DNA of 64,000 nucleotides from Trichaptum fuscoviolaceum (taxonomy: Eukaryota; Basidiomycota; Agaricomycetes; Hymenochaetales; Trichaptaceae): NCBI GenBank assembly GCA_910574455.1, contig CAJSYZ010000011.1, positions 2,836,941 through 2,900,940 of the forward strand, read 5' to 3'. Below the pieces are notes generated by a model. The model made no database searches. It was not told the origin of the DNA and was given only the letters and a program-made list of their open reading frames with translations. Each line of letters opens with the position of its first letter. Position 1 is the first letter of the stretch. Made by a program: the position numbers and the translations under genes. Of the stretch, positions 1-12,417 are shown piece by piece.

Positions 1-617
1 TGATACAATGCACGGAGTGTAGATATCGAGATTAGTTTGAGAGGCGCAATGCGCAATGCTACACACTTTGCCCCGATAGTTGCTATTGCATCTTTCGTGG
101 CAAATCAAGTCCGTTTCCCATGCGAACCCAGAAGGGTTGTGAAGTGGAGGAAGGAGGATGGAGATAAATAAACGGCGACAGTTGGATGGAAGTCGATATG
201 TCGGCTGTTAATGGATGTCTCCGCACTGGTTACGTGCAACCGCGCGTGACAACCAGCACTTTCGAGACGGACGGGACGAAAGAGAGGATGGGGAGAGTAG
301 GTGGAAGGCGGAAGGGAGATCTAAAAGGCATAGGATGGGGCAGGAATCAAATGGTGCGACACTGTTTGAAAAAATCGAGAGATGCAAAATACTTATTAAA
401 AAACACAGATGAAGGAAAGAACGCATATTCAAACGTTGGCACTATAAGCCACCAGGCGGTGTTTGTCGCAAAGCAACTCGATTGAAATCAGCAGCTTCAG
501 GAAATAGAAAAGAAAGAGGGTACCATGTCAGTGTCTTATTCTCAAGCAAACCAGCCACAAAACATACTTTTCGTATACACACTATTGCCCCACCAATCAA
601 CACTTACTCTCCCTCCC
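1..617. other. Left-edge stretch without a recognised gene
   Basis: Short open frames occur on both strands (for example 186-485 +), but they overlap one another, have no recognisable domain and resemble chance ORFs. The right part must hold the 3' untranslated region of the OPT gene that ends at 618. Nothing else could be supported. Confidence 0.5.
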
Positions 618-3600
618 TTAGGGAACTGAGAACAAAGGGTTTTTTAGTATAGAGTTCACATCATCTGGAAGGCCGGAGTAACGCACTTGAAGCGTGAAGA
701 ATATGAACATCAAGCTCAACACGGTACCACTATCCAGCGCGGCGCTTGACACGTAGTTGAACTTGCTCCACCAGCCAAAGTTACGACGGCGGACAAGGTA
801 TTGAAAGATAAAGCCCACGAAGAACCAGCTGGAATAGTTGATGCCAGTCGCAGGAGGAATGAAAGAAACGCCGTTGAGGATGATCGGCGTGCTAACGTAT
901 TTCAGCCACGAGTTCGGACGCCTTCGTTGCCACAGCCAAAAAGGTAAGGGAAGGAAGGCGCCAATGATCATCGCATAGAGTTCCGGATGATACAATGTTC
1001 CTTTTCCAAATTGACGAGTTGGTCCAATAAGTCCCCTGACACAAACGATAAGACTGTCACGTTCATCATATACAAGGAAATCCTTACCATATTGCAGACG
1101 CAGTGAAGAATACCTGGTTGTGCGGACACGTCAGAGAGCTCTTTTGCTCAGGCTGGCAGATGTCAACCACGTTTGCAAACATCCACTCCTTTACACCGAC
1201 CTGCACAAATGCGGCCAGAATAGTCGCCAGCGATTGTACTATACATTAATTAATATCATCTGCCTCCTGCAAATCTGAACACATAAGACTCACCAAGGAA
1301 AGTCGCACGCGGAGGTACTTTAATATAATGCCCGAGTTTGAGGTCTTGCACAAACATTGTCGCTTCCGTAAGCGTCTGTACGGAGTACGCCTTGAAGACC
1401 ATGTTGGCCAAAGGGTTCCCCGGCAATACTGTCCCAGGTACTATTTGCGCTAGCAAATTTAATGTGATCTGAAAACATATCAATAAATCACGCTGTACAC
1501 TGAGAAGTACCAAATACCCACTCCCTGGCCAGTCATTGCGAAGATGAATCCACTCGGCAGGACATAGAGAATGGGTAATGCCACGCTAAGTAGAAGTGCC
1601 CAAACTGGCACACCTGTATGCCATCTCTCTGCGGCAACGATAGCCAGACCAAAGAACAAAACGAATGCCGTGCCGTACCACCAATCGGGAACTTCAGGAT
1701 AACCGCGCATCAGCTTCGCGTGAATATCGTCCTTCTCCACCCTCAAGTTCTTGAACCCATTGATCATGGATCGACCGTGGTACAAGATTGTATGGACGAT
1801 AACGCAAGTTGAGAGCGCGAAGGCAAGGAGGTAGGTCATCGCATATGTTGCCGGTAGGTACAGAGGGCTGTATTCATCGTATGCCGTAAGGTTGAAGCGA
1901 TGGTCCGCTGTCATAATGAGGGAAACATTATACTGTTGACCGTGACGATCGTACGGCTCGTTCGCGGAGATTGGGAAGTACGCGAAGTTCCAGACATTCG
2001 TGTAGTAAAAGATGGGGACCAATATCCAATAGAAAAGCACGAAACCAAAGAAGACGTGCACTTCTGCCCACCAAGGTACCATGAGCGGGCTACCGATCCA
2101 TGAGATCTGAGTCCAATCGAAAGTCAGGACGCTCATGCCTAACCCACTCGCTACGCCAAAGAGTTGGTTGACTGGCACGTTATTCGGCGCAATCCAGCAA
2201 ATCCAACTGAAGATACTTAGAGCGCCGAAGAGGAAACCAGGCAGGAAGAAAAAGGCGAACGCTGCGCCAGTCATCAAGAAGTAGTATTTATACCGCGGCA
2301 TACCGCCTGTCTCGGCATCATCTTCAGCATGGAGTGTGTTGAGGAGAGTGCAGGCGACCAGGTTCTGTGGCCAAACCATGCTCGCGGGCCAAACAAGGAA
2401 TCGACGGCACAGACCAGCTAGACCGAAGCCCGTTAGCTGTGTCGCGAGCACGAGCACCAAATTGAACCAGAACCCAAGTTTGATGTCATAATAGACCTCG
2501 GCCACAACAACGGCGTTCAGCGCGTACGGGCTTCCGACGGCAACGTTCGCCATGATATAGACCAATACGTGTTCCTTGATATTCCATGGTCCCGGATTTA
2601 GTGAAAAGGTCCATTCGATGCCTTTCCATCCCCGCCCGCCGAATCGTTCAGGCCAAGGTAGAGGTAGTCGAACGCGATAAGATTTGATAGGGAGCGTGAA
2701 GGCGGCAAGTTTACCCAACGGATATGATAAGAGTACAAGAACTAGGGGGACGACTTGAGGGGCAGGTTGTCGGAAGTTGAAAAAGACGTTCATCGCAGAG
2801 CCAAGCATACACAGCACAAGCCCGATTGACCACATTCTGAATGTGAGAGCGGGCATTTCTGGATCATCCACATTTGAGACTGAGGCCCGTACCTCCGGGT
2901 ATGGCGAGTCTTCCTCATCAACGGTGTCGAGGTCGAAGCCCATTCTATCGGCTAGAAGTTAATCTAATATCCCATCAGAAATACCTGGAGACTCACTTTA
3001 TTGATTCCCTGCTCTCTACATCCGCATATTCTAGCATACTCGGAGTCACACTCATGCTCGCAGTTGCGCTATCCGTACTCATTGGCCTCTCCTTCAGAGA
3101 GAAGCTTCCTCCATGAGTGCTCTGTTCTCCCAGATCAAACGATTTCTCGTTGTCAGCCAGCTCAGACTCCGCCGCCGTGGTTGGAGGTAATTCGACGCGA
3201 ACACCCCTCGCTCCTGCCCCACTTCTTGAAACCGAAAGCCGCGCACCAGTCCCCGTCGTTGGTGGAGTATATAAACTCAGTCTCCGTAGGCGATAGGGAT
3301 CGTGAGGGTCGGATTGAGATTCGGTGGAAGGGGGTGTCTCGACGGGGATGTTGGAAAATGGTGTGACAGGTGGGATTGAGGATGGATATGAGTCGGTGTG
3401 AGCATGATGAACAGACATCTCGCCATGCTTCGTCTGTGGTCGGTCTGAAGGGGGATCGAACGCATACGCAAATTGCTGTTGATGTTGCTGCTGCTCCTGG
3501 ATCTGCGCGGTGGTCGGAGGAAGATAGGCAAATACATCCTCTTCCTCACTTTCGTCCTCGTCATCCTCCTCATCTATTGGCTCTTCTGAGTACGTGTACT

Positions 3601-3709
3601 GAGGATCGTGGTGCTCATAGTAGTAACCTGCCCCTGCGCTCGACGGTGGTCTCGCTGTCGTCGGGCGGTCGTCGTCGGGCTGGCGGTGTTCGGCCGGGGG
3701 ATATGACAT
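618..3709 (-). CDS. OPT-family oligopeptide transporter (multi-exon)
   Basis: Proton-coupled importer of small peptides or glutathione-like substrates, expected in the plasma membrane. Exon 1 (about 3709-2998) encodes a long acidic, Pro/Ser-rich cytoplasmic N-terminus. It splices through gtgagt to an exon starting MGFDLDTVDEED. Visible OPT signatures are SLNPGPWNIKEHVLV, then AMTGQG (spliced) ITLNLLAQIVPG, LPGNPLANMVFKAYSVQTLT, KVPPRATF, and a late DICQPEQKSSLTCPHN loop followed by GLIGPTRQFG. The last exon (about 1030-618) ends in a run of hydrophobic helices and NPLFSVP-stop. At least four introns of about 50-60 bp are seen, near 2946-2997, 1470-1525, 1235-1295 and 1030-1085. The long disordered N-terminus is bigger than in many family members. 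The family call is firm; the substrate is not determinable from sequence. Confidence 0.92.
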
Positions 3710-6700
3710 GGCAAATGATTGTTGCGCTAAAGCGCGTTTTTCGAGAGTGCCAACGTTATCGCTGCTCGAGCTCGTCGACGCTCAATAGCTGTGTATGTCG
3801 CGCTCGCCGTCGCCGTCGTCGTCGTCGTTGAGATGGAAAAGGGAGGGATGTGGGTGGTGTGAGAGAGAAATGACCCAGCCGCCAGACCGTCCCTGTGCCT
3901 TACTGCCAGTGTGCCTGTCCTTCCTAATTAGGGATTGTATCTCTCCACGGCTTTTTTGTAGACAGTGCTCTTTGACTTTCATTTCTACCGCAGATTTGCT
4001 GTAAGGTGTATCCTCCAGATTGTCCAACATTATCTTCTCATTTTCCATGACAAAACCCTTGAAGTGTTGGAGAACATGGCGCATAAACCACCAATATATG
4101 TTTGATCTACGACCCTGCATACGACGACTTGTGACACGTTTAGGACCCCTGGCATCTGCAAGAGATATGCAGCATCGTCCGCACTGGGCTCAAAAAGACT
4201 CGAATATAGTGTTCTGAGAAGCAACACTTGTAGTAGCAAAGGGCTCTGAGTATGTCTAAGAACTTGCAACTGACTCAAGGACTCCTGGCCGTCCCGGGCC
4301 TGGCCGGCTGGACTTCCAAATTCCAAACTCCGTCCGGTAATTAAAGGTAGTCAAAGTATCAAAACTTTAAAGCAAGTATCCGGGGTCTCCAAATAGCTCC
4401 CAATGAGGAATGCTAGTCACTGTCTGGTGGAAGCATATACCCTTTACAGATGACTTTAGAGGAGCGATAACTCACGCATCGCTGCTCTGCCACAGGTAGC
4501 GCAACTTTGCTATCCTTCGCAATACATGCACAGTAAGATCACTTCACTGAAGTAGCTGTGATGCGAGATTGTCAAGATGTTGCACCTCATCGGCTCATCA
4601 GCTTGAGCCGATGTTGATCTAGGCATAGACTCGTGTCCAGTAGTTACATGTGAATGTAACGACTGGATTTACTCAATCAGAAAGTGGCGAGTAACGTAAA
4701 AGCTCCCCATATTTCCTAAAAAGTATTCACTCTTTAAGGAAGGACCCTAAGCTGGGGCCGTGAGAGTGAGAAAGTAAGACAAAACGAGTACGAGAGTCAC
4801 ACGCAATTTGCGCCGGTCATAGGCGTCGCGCGCGTCTACGCGCTTCTCTTCCTTCGACACGACGTCGTATTTATGTCGTTAATTTATTATGCAGTATTCT
4901 ACACCATTGAAGCGCCCATTAGGGGAGCGTAATCAAATCTTAACGTTCATTGATGCTACTCCAGGTAAAAAAGGACTTATAGAAAAAAACCTAAGCTCGA
5001 GAGCACAGTCGATTTGAGCACGGTAGCTGCAACTCCGAATAGTTCGAGCGCATTGTCACAATCAGATACTCCTTCGAGAGCGAGCGCGATACATTATAAT
5101 CTACCTGAGATAGCAGCTTCTCCGCACCCGAGCGTCCGTACACAATGAACGAGTTCAGGAGTGACCGGGACTCGGGAAGCTACCGGCAACTTATGAGACC
5201 CGGCGATAAACTACCACTAGTAAGCTTATTACTCAGGCACACTGTGACCCATAGGTCACAATGACGTTACAGGCCTCCCTCTGATTGAGTGCTACCAGTC
5301 GCTTCATTTATCCACTCCCAACCTCAAAGATAAATTGCGACTGGCTACGAGTCTAATCTAGGCACATGAATGGCTTATTCGGAGTTACAAATCTATGTAG
5401 AGTTCTCTCAGGCTGCTATGATTGGTCAGGGAGCCAGACCTGGCTTTCCTGATCAGGCTGTTGATAAGCAAATTCCAATCTTGTGTCTAGCGACATGATG
5501 TTCAAGTTGCTCATCGTCGATATCATCTACTAGCATCCTGTCTATACTATGTGCTCTATGAACTAAACTCTTTCTTATTGCTTATTGCATTACTAGTGAA
5601 ATACTGGCTTGCTCATCTTTAATCCTTATCCGCAACTTATCTCACCCTCACTTGGAATCTCTTTACTATGAGCTCGCTCAGAAAGGAATCATTGGATAAA
5701 GAAATCTTTCTTGATTCACAGTCCGAATGAACTTACTAACCCCGCCTTCAAACAGCAATACCGGAAAAACAGGTATGACGACTCAGACTGACCTGAAGAT
5801 GAAATTTCATCGTTCTGAGAAAAGTATATGATTATCATCCTGTCGTCATATTTGTTTTATAGTGCACGCAGCCCCATGAAGGCAAATCGCATAACATATC
5901 CACGGAAGTCTTCGTTCCCTCGTTCTCAACTCGTGTCAAGTACTCGCTAAAGCGATCAATGCTAATGACTGACTGTGTACCCATCCAGGCGCAACATTGA
6001 CAGTTTTACGTTGGACGTCGGACATCAAATTTGACTTCAGTCAAATCACATTTCATACAGTCCATGTCTCTCCAGTCTTCATAACTGACATCTGTATACC
6101 ATATGTCAATGTGAAAACCAGAGCCTGTCTGAGACTGCCTTATGAGGTTGACAGCAGCTTTGCTACTAAAAACCTACATCAAGCCTCACTCATTCATTCG
6201 ACAACCTCTGAAGGCCGCCGAAAAACCCGACCTGTGACTCCTCACTTCAAAAGCTTACTGGTTCGCAATTCCGACCTCCTCTGTCAGATTCAAGTTGCAC
6301 AGCGCAGGTCGTGTATCGATAAGGACTGGGTCTTCGATCGGACTATTTCTCGGTGCCCTTTGTAGACTCGATGAGAAGGCGGTACTCGAGAACAAGCACA
6401 TGTTCCTCCTCCCCTGAACTCTGGGTGCTTGCTATTTTGATGGTTTAATGAAAGAAGCAGCATCCCGCCCTCGTAGTTCAAACTGTTGAAGCGTACGGCA
6501 TAAAAAGCGGAGGTAAGTTTCGTTTTCGTGTAAACAAATTGCTAACATCACATCCAGTTGAACTACATATATTCGGCAGGTCAAAAGACATTAATCGAAC
6601 AATCAATTTTAGCCCAATGCTCTAGGCAGGAATTCACTTGGGCATCGGTCTCGGCGGTGAAGATTTGCTAAACGCAGACTTGGCATGTGCCTTCCCCGTT

Positions 6701-8241
6701 CGAAAACTTGGCAATAGCACCCAATTTATTGTCCAGGTACACAACATCACAATGTGTAGGCGGGTCATCTTTCATCTGCATCTAATGTATCTAACAATCA
6801 CTTTGACCCTTGACTCAAGTCAGCATGAAGGAGGCGTTACGTCGACTTATGACCGGTGCCGAAACTCATTAAAACCAGGAGGTGTGCCTGGTGCTGGTGT
6901 CTCCCATCCCAGTCATTCCTCACAGATCTCAGGCTTCTAGGCCTCCTGGAACTCAGAAATGTTCAGGTCACTGAGTTTGGGGTGAAGTCTACGCTCATTT
7001 CTTCTCGAATTGTTTCGTCCGCGAGTATGGGGTCTCTGGACTCTCTTGCTTATCTGGACCGGACTCTTTTGCTTATTTGAACTCTCTGGCTTGCACACAT
7101 CTATCTGCTCGTCTACTCGCAGGTTATCATACCCATTATGTTGTCTCCCGGAATGTGCTCTGGAAGACTATCAATACAACCTCTCCCGCTCCTACCGTCC
7201 TCGTCGATCTCAGTGAACCTGCTAGAAATAGAAGCCTAAGAAGCTCCCTTGAAGCTTCCTCTTTCGACCTGTTGTGGACTCCTGCTGCCGGTTCTGTTAC
7301 CGAGAACTGGAGCTTCCAGCTCCTATGGGAAGTGAAGTGAAGCACAGAAGCACAGAAGCACTCGGATGTCTCGCCGAAGCTCTATTCTTAGCCTGATGCT
7401 GCGTTTGGCATACTACTGAACTACTATACTTATATGCACTGGTTGCCCACGTCAATGTCCAAATGCGAACTTGCTTAGATCTCTATGAGGCTTTGCTTCG
7501 CAGCATAGAGACTTCCAGACCACACCTGGTAGCAGAGAAGTTCGATCTCCCCCTGGTAAATGAGTTCTCGAGGATTCTTGCCAACTGCGCTCTGAGAATG
7601 CAATCGACTCTCTATTACTCGTCTAAACAGTCCTTCTACAGTCGCAACCCGCTATGCTCAATCCAAAGCATTGGTTTCCATGTTTACATACGAACTAACA
7701 TAGGTCATGCCGGTTCTAAATTATCCTCCCGGACTTCCACGGTCGATGAAATGAAGGGAATCGAAGGAACTTTGTCGACCGATTTAACGTCCGGTGGGAG
7801 CCTCACAACGAATGGATCATCGTTGTCGCTAAGCTACCCAGGCTTATGAGCGGAGAAGAGATTGTCGGCATCGTCGCCTATCATCGTAAATTCAACAGCG
7901 CTCGAAATGCATGTATGACAATGCAACCCGCCAGTCCCTGATGACTTGGCTGGAGGAGAATACATCGATTGCTGGATTGACTTTATTTGGTTTGCTAGTA
8001 CAAAAACAAATTCAACGTGTATGAGTAAATTTACAACGACACTGGGTAACTTAACTATTAGCTAGTGCGTATCGGGTGAATCGGGGGAAATGAGCCCAAA
8101 AATCTCATCAATCCACGTAGAATATAGCATATACATAACGATACATCAAAGGTTTCGTAAGTTTGCTGAGGCGGTAAAGGTAAAAGGCGACTATCCACTC
8201 TTCGAGACTAAAAAAACACAACAGTCAGCAGTAGAGCGACA
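3710..8241. other. 4.5 kb stretch with no recognisable gene
   Basis: The first few hundred bases upstream of 3709 are the likely promoter and 5' UTR of the OPT gene. The rest has only short frames with frequent stops. Small perfect inverted repeats occur, for example around 4587-4612 (catcggctca...tgagccgatg). One coding-like run, in the frame starting near 7752 and reading through NFVDRFNVRWEPHNEWIIVV and on to about 7915, has no recognised domain. The area may be an old decayed transposon, but no LTR, TIR or transposase motif was found. Confidence 0.4.
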
Positions 8242-9425
8242 TTAGTATTCAAAGTAAACACACCGCTGCTTGATCATCATGGCCAAGCCCTGGTTCAAGA
8301 AGCCCTTGACTAACTGTGTTTCAAGTCCTTGATACAACCCCGAGATGCCTCCGCGCTTGATCGCATCATCCCATACATCAAACATATTGTGAGTTTGAGT
8401 ACCCCGTCGAGATGATTGCAGCCTTGTTTTTGCGAGCAACAACGGGTAGAGAAGCGTCACAGCTAAATATTGTAGTTCACCATCAAACATTATTGATGGA
8501 ATCAGTTTCTTGTCGCAAGATAAGTGTGAAGCCCATACCTAAAACATTTGACACTGCCCCGCCGATGAATGCCTGGCGAGGAGACGGCTGAAGACGATCT
8601 TTTCCTCGCAAAAAGGTGCGCCGAAAGGCTTGGTAGAAGAAGAAAGTGAAGGACGGGTTAAGGCAAAGGAGAGTTGTGGTTTCAAATCCTAGAAAGAGTT
8701 GTATTGTCAACTGCGCATTCCAATCTCCGTTAAAAGATGAACTTCACTGCATTTGTGTACTGACCTTTCCAAAATCCCGAAAGACCACGCTCCGCATATA
8801 TATGCTTCATTACTCCTATAAGTGTGCCATCGTCCGTATAATCTCCGGCTCTTTCGCCCTCTCCGGCAGCCTTCTCCTTCCGCTCGGCTTGTAGGCGTAC
8901 AGCCGTGATGTTAAACGGAGAGGATATAGCCCGACTCACTACACCGGCAAGAAAGCCTAGAACGATCTCTTCGCCCGCAGTGAATGCGGCCGTTGATCTC
9001 GATGCTTGAATGGCTTTCCTCCGGAGTAGTCGAGTTCGAAGAAACGAATATACATAGAAATAGAAGAAGCTGTTTTCTGCATTAGCTCGGTGGCACATAG
9101 GGTAGTATAGCCGGGAAATTCACTTCGAGAGAAGGGTGGCAGCTGTATCGGCTTGTAATCCATTGTATAGACCCAGAACCCCTCGGGTATTTACGACTCC
9201 TTTCAATATCCCCGCAGCTTGCTTAAGGTCTGTTGTAATCACTGCATTAAGTTTCGGATGTCAACCAGATCTCAATGAAACAGCTAACGCACCTTGTTTC
9301 TCTTTCGTTTCGGAGATCTGCAGCCTTGTGCAAACTAGATCGAGGGGGTAGGAGATGGCGTTGGCGGCTGCGCTACCAATGCTACCAGACACTGCCTGCA
9401 CGAGCGGTGGAAGTGAGCTGGTCAT
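8242..9425 (-). CDS. Peroxisomal adenine-nucleotide-type carrier (SLC25 / mitochondrial carrier family)
   Basis: Three-repeat carrier of the mitochondrial carrier family. The protein starts MTSSLPPLVQAVSGSIGSAA at 9425. The three carrier signatures appear in order as YPLDLVCTRLQ, PFNITAVRLQ and YPLLLAKTRLQ. Between them are typical GFWKG and GLYQGLETQ loop motifs, and the C-terminus is QRCVYFEY-stop. The pattern, in particular the N-terminal LPPLVQAVSGSIGSAAAN and the YPLLLAKTRLQ third repeat, resembles the peroxisomal ANT1/PMP47 branch, which exchanges ATP for AMP across the peroxisomal membrane to support fatty-acid activation. Several introns of about 50 bp interrupt it (for example near 9290, 9100, 8725 and 8500). 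It points away from the large transposon, with about 690 bp between its ATG and the transposon's left end. The subfamily assignment is an inference. Confidence 0.82.
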
Positions 9426-10112
9426 TGTTAGGTTCAGAAGAAGGTCGAGGTCGAGTTGGAGAAAGACTCTTCAAGTGCAAGCCATAGTACTCCTCAAACT
9501 ATGAGGTCATAGTAATAGCCTGAGCTCGATCCGGCCGCGGCATCTTCATCCGAATTCAAGTTACCGAATGTTAGTAGAAAGTTCTGGTACACAATGTTAA
9601 CATAAGTTGCCTTACCTCTTCGCTCACTGGCAAGCGTTCAAGTTGTCATCTTTTCTTCGCTTTGGAGTCGAGCAATGCCTATACGTTTTCCCGGAATGAG
9701 GGAACTAACAGCCCGCTTGGGAAACTGGCCTGCGCCACCATCAATCATAAATGCATGTGCCTTTGCTTTCTGAGTAGAAATCTCCTTTTATCTTGTTTAA
9801 GGGGATGGATGAGGACGAACACTCACAGGAGCGACAGCCAAGACACTAATGAGCTCGGGGTCGACCAGATCCATATTGACAACATTACGTCGAGTCTGCC
9901 AACGAAAGAGCCTCCGCAGCAGGAGTTATGTCTTATTGTCCCTCGAGATCGTATTATCGGTATTAAGGCGGTACCGATTGAAGTTGCGCAATTGATCAAC
10001 GCCTTAACGGGATTCTAAGCTCTCATCACCCAGCGTCTATCAGAACAGCGTTGCTAATCATTGCTGCTGCGGAACGGGTAAAGTGGATGTCTTACTCAAA
10101 ATGGAAGCTAAT
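9426..10112. other. Promoter-side intergenic stretch with one unassigned open frame
   Basis: This is the upstream region of the divergent carrier gene. A plus-strand frame ends at 10018 with a coding-looking tail (IIGIKAVPIEVAQLINALTGF-stop). It is preceded by a possible 3' splice site (cactcacag, near 9830), so it could be a last exon or a remnant. I could not join it to an upstream exon in frame and I recognise no domain. Confidence 0.3.
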
Positions 10113-10114
10113 TA

Positions 10115-10161
10115 TTGCTGTTTGCATATGTATTGGCACCACGTGACTTTCACCGCATTTA
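10115..10161 (+). repeat. Left terminal inverted repeat of the 22.6 kb element
   Basis: It starts TTGCTGTTTGCATATGTATT, continues with GGCACCACGTGACTTTCACC and ends GCATTTA. It matches the reverse complement of 32637-32683 at 46 of 47 positions. TA lies directly outside. Confidence 0.92.
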
Positions 10162-10552
10162 CGTTGCTCAAAGCACTAAAACACTATACCACCCATATCT
10201 CCCTCATTTCTTTGCATAATTTCTTGATTCAACTTGCAAATCGTACACAAAAATAATAAATAGGATCCAGGACCATAAGTGATCTTTCTTCCAATCCTAT
10301 GACTGCAAAAACAGAGATGTAAGCCCTTATTTTGCAGATAAATATTATGAAATTTCTTATACCTTTTAATATTCAATATGATGCTGTATATAGCATCAAG
10401 TATTCAGTCTTTTATGTTCTTATGTGATGTCTCTTGAATCCTCAGGTGTTTGACTGGATTGTCTCTAATGCAGTTGGACTGAAAATTAGAGAGAAATATT
10501 GGCGTTGTTATGTGATTATGTCATCATCACTTCTTGATCTTCAACATCAACG

Positions 10553-11435
10553 ATGACAAGAGGAAAGTTAATTTCCGAGGACCTTCGCTGGGCTATTGTT
10601 CGGTCTTGTCAGTTTCTACACATAGATTTTGTATCTATGTGTACAAATGTGAGCAAGCGTCAAATCCTTCGAATTCTTGCTCAGTATAAGAGAACGGGTA
10701 CCGTCCTGGAGGAAGAGAGGCCAAAGAAGACTGGTCGAAAGCAGCAGCTTACAGCGGATGAGCTTGCAGTAAGTGTACCATCTTTATTTTTCTGAGTTGT
10801 CTGATATGTAATAGGCCACCATAGTACTTGCAGTCTGAGGTTGGAAAGGAATGCACCTCATACTTAGATGAGCTACGTGATGGGTTGGCAGAGCAAACAG
10901 GCAAGAATGTCTCAGTATCCACGGTATGGAGGGCTTTAACTCGAGCAGGATACACAATGAAAAAGGTATGCACCATATATTTTCAGCCTCTATAACACTG
11001 GCAGCAGACTTATCATTTGCACACTTGAAGCTTACTCGTGTTGCGATTGAACGCAATGCATTGAAGCGTGTTGACTTCATGTGTCACATGCTTGTGTCGT
11101 ATCAACCGGAGCAATTGGTGTTTGTGGATGAAAGTGCCTGTGACAGACGGACAACGTACAGAGGCTATGCTTGGGCTTTAAGAGGAGAAAGAGCGGTTAG
11201 GAAGGCATTCTTTGTCCGAGGCAAACGGTGTGCTCACTATTTGGCTAATAATCCATTGAACTCATATTCTGTATTCAGATACTCTATTCTTCCTGCTCTT
11301 TCTTTGGATGGCATGCTTTTTGCCTCTATAGTTGAGGGCTCCTTTAATGCAACTCTATTTACGGAGTTCATTGAGCTACTCCTTGACCGTATGAATCCAT
11401 ATCCAGGACCCAACTCTGTCATTGTTATGGATAAC
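10553..11435 (+). pseudogene. Tc1-type DD34E transposase, 5' part (interrupted)
   Basis: The frame begins MTRGKLISEDLRWAIVRSC, followed by an HTH-like DNA-binding region (VSKRQILRILAQYKRTGTV) and a second helix-turn-helix-like part (VSVSTVWRALTRAGYTMKK). Introns fit near 10769-10831, 10966-11028 and 11228-11278. The catalytic domain starts with VFVDESACD (first Asp), and the second Asp lies in VIVMDN at the break point. The coding frame is open up to 11435, where the 13.3 kb inner element enters; the continuation (CRIHKSPVILD) resumes at 24694. The family is the DDE superfamily endonuclease of Tc1/mariner elements. The gene is physically split and so presumably inactive in this copy. Confidence 0.9.
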
Positions 11436-11940
11436 CATCAGGAAAAAAGCAAAAAAGTGCCAGCAGATTCCAGCCTACACAGCGTAATATAACCAGTGTT
11501 ATCTTAATATAGTAATATAAGGGTGGTGCAAGGGTCCTGGGAAGATTCCAGCACCCTTACAAGGTCCTGTAATCATTACAGGACATTACAAGTGCGTCGG
11601 CCTTCTGCCGGCCCCCATGTAACCGGTATATACTATAATGTTAGTCTGGCGACGTCATATAACGTGGCTAAATATCGTTGCACTTGTCTATATATCTGTT
11701 GGCCTCCCTATATGCTGTACACAACCGCTACATACTAAGATAAGACCCTTGGAACCCTGAGCCTGCCCTAAAGACACATTTGGAAAACTACTTTCTGCTG
11801 AAAGTGACTTAAGCGTCACTTAAAGGTCCTGAGAGACTGAAGTCTTAAATAAGGCAGCTTCACTGATTCATGCATGTCCTCCCCGGCCATTATTCAGGAG
11901 CGACTTACTGAAATCAGTGCTGTTGACTTAAATCAGTACT

Positions 11941-11990
11941 TCAGTCAGTCAGTCAGTCAGGTCAGTCATTCAGGCAGTTCAGTCGATCAG
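11941..11990. repeat. Degenerate TCAG microsatellite
   Basis: Perfect TCAG/CAGT tetranucleotide units occupy 11941-11960, followed by interrupted copies (gtcagtcatt, caggcagttc, agtcgatcag) to about 11990. It lies between the left subterminal region of the 13.3 kb element and the TFIIF alpha fragment. Confidence 0.7.
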
Positions 11991-12417
11991 TTAATATAAG
12001 TAGTTGATAATATTATAAGCACAAATTAAGCACAATAATAAGTAAACTAAGAACTTGTCGCCCACCCACGAGCGGGCTCGTCGCCGGCTCCCACTGCCTT
12101 TCAGCTTAGGCATCAGCGGGCGCGGAGGGGGAGGTGACGCGCTTCGCAACAACACTGTCCGCTGACGCTGACACTCGGCACGGGCGGCGTTGGTGCCGGT
12201 TCTGTCTTGATTTGTGTAGGTACGAGAGAACCTGGTGCGTGAAGGCGGTCTGGAGGGTGGGCGGGACGAGAGTTTGGATCCAGACGTTGGTGTGGGTGCT
12301 GCTGTTGGTGTCGGACCTTGAGAGCCAGACCGCTGCTGCTGTGTTGTTTGTTGTTGGGCCACACCAGTAGCCATAACTTCTGGTTCCTCTTCCTCCTCTT
12401 CCTCAGCCTTACGAGTA

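Noticed and set aside
3277..3831. Long open frames opposite the OPT gene's first exon
   Set aside because: They are antisense to a low-complexity, compositionally biased exon, which produces spurious open frames.
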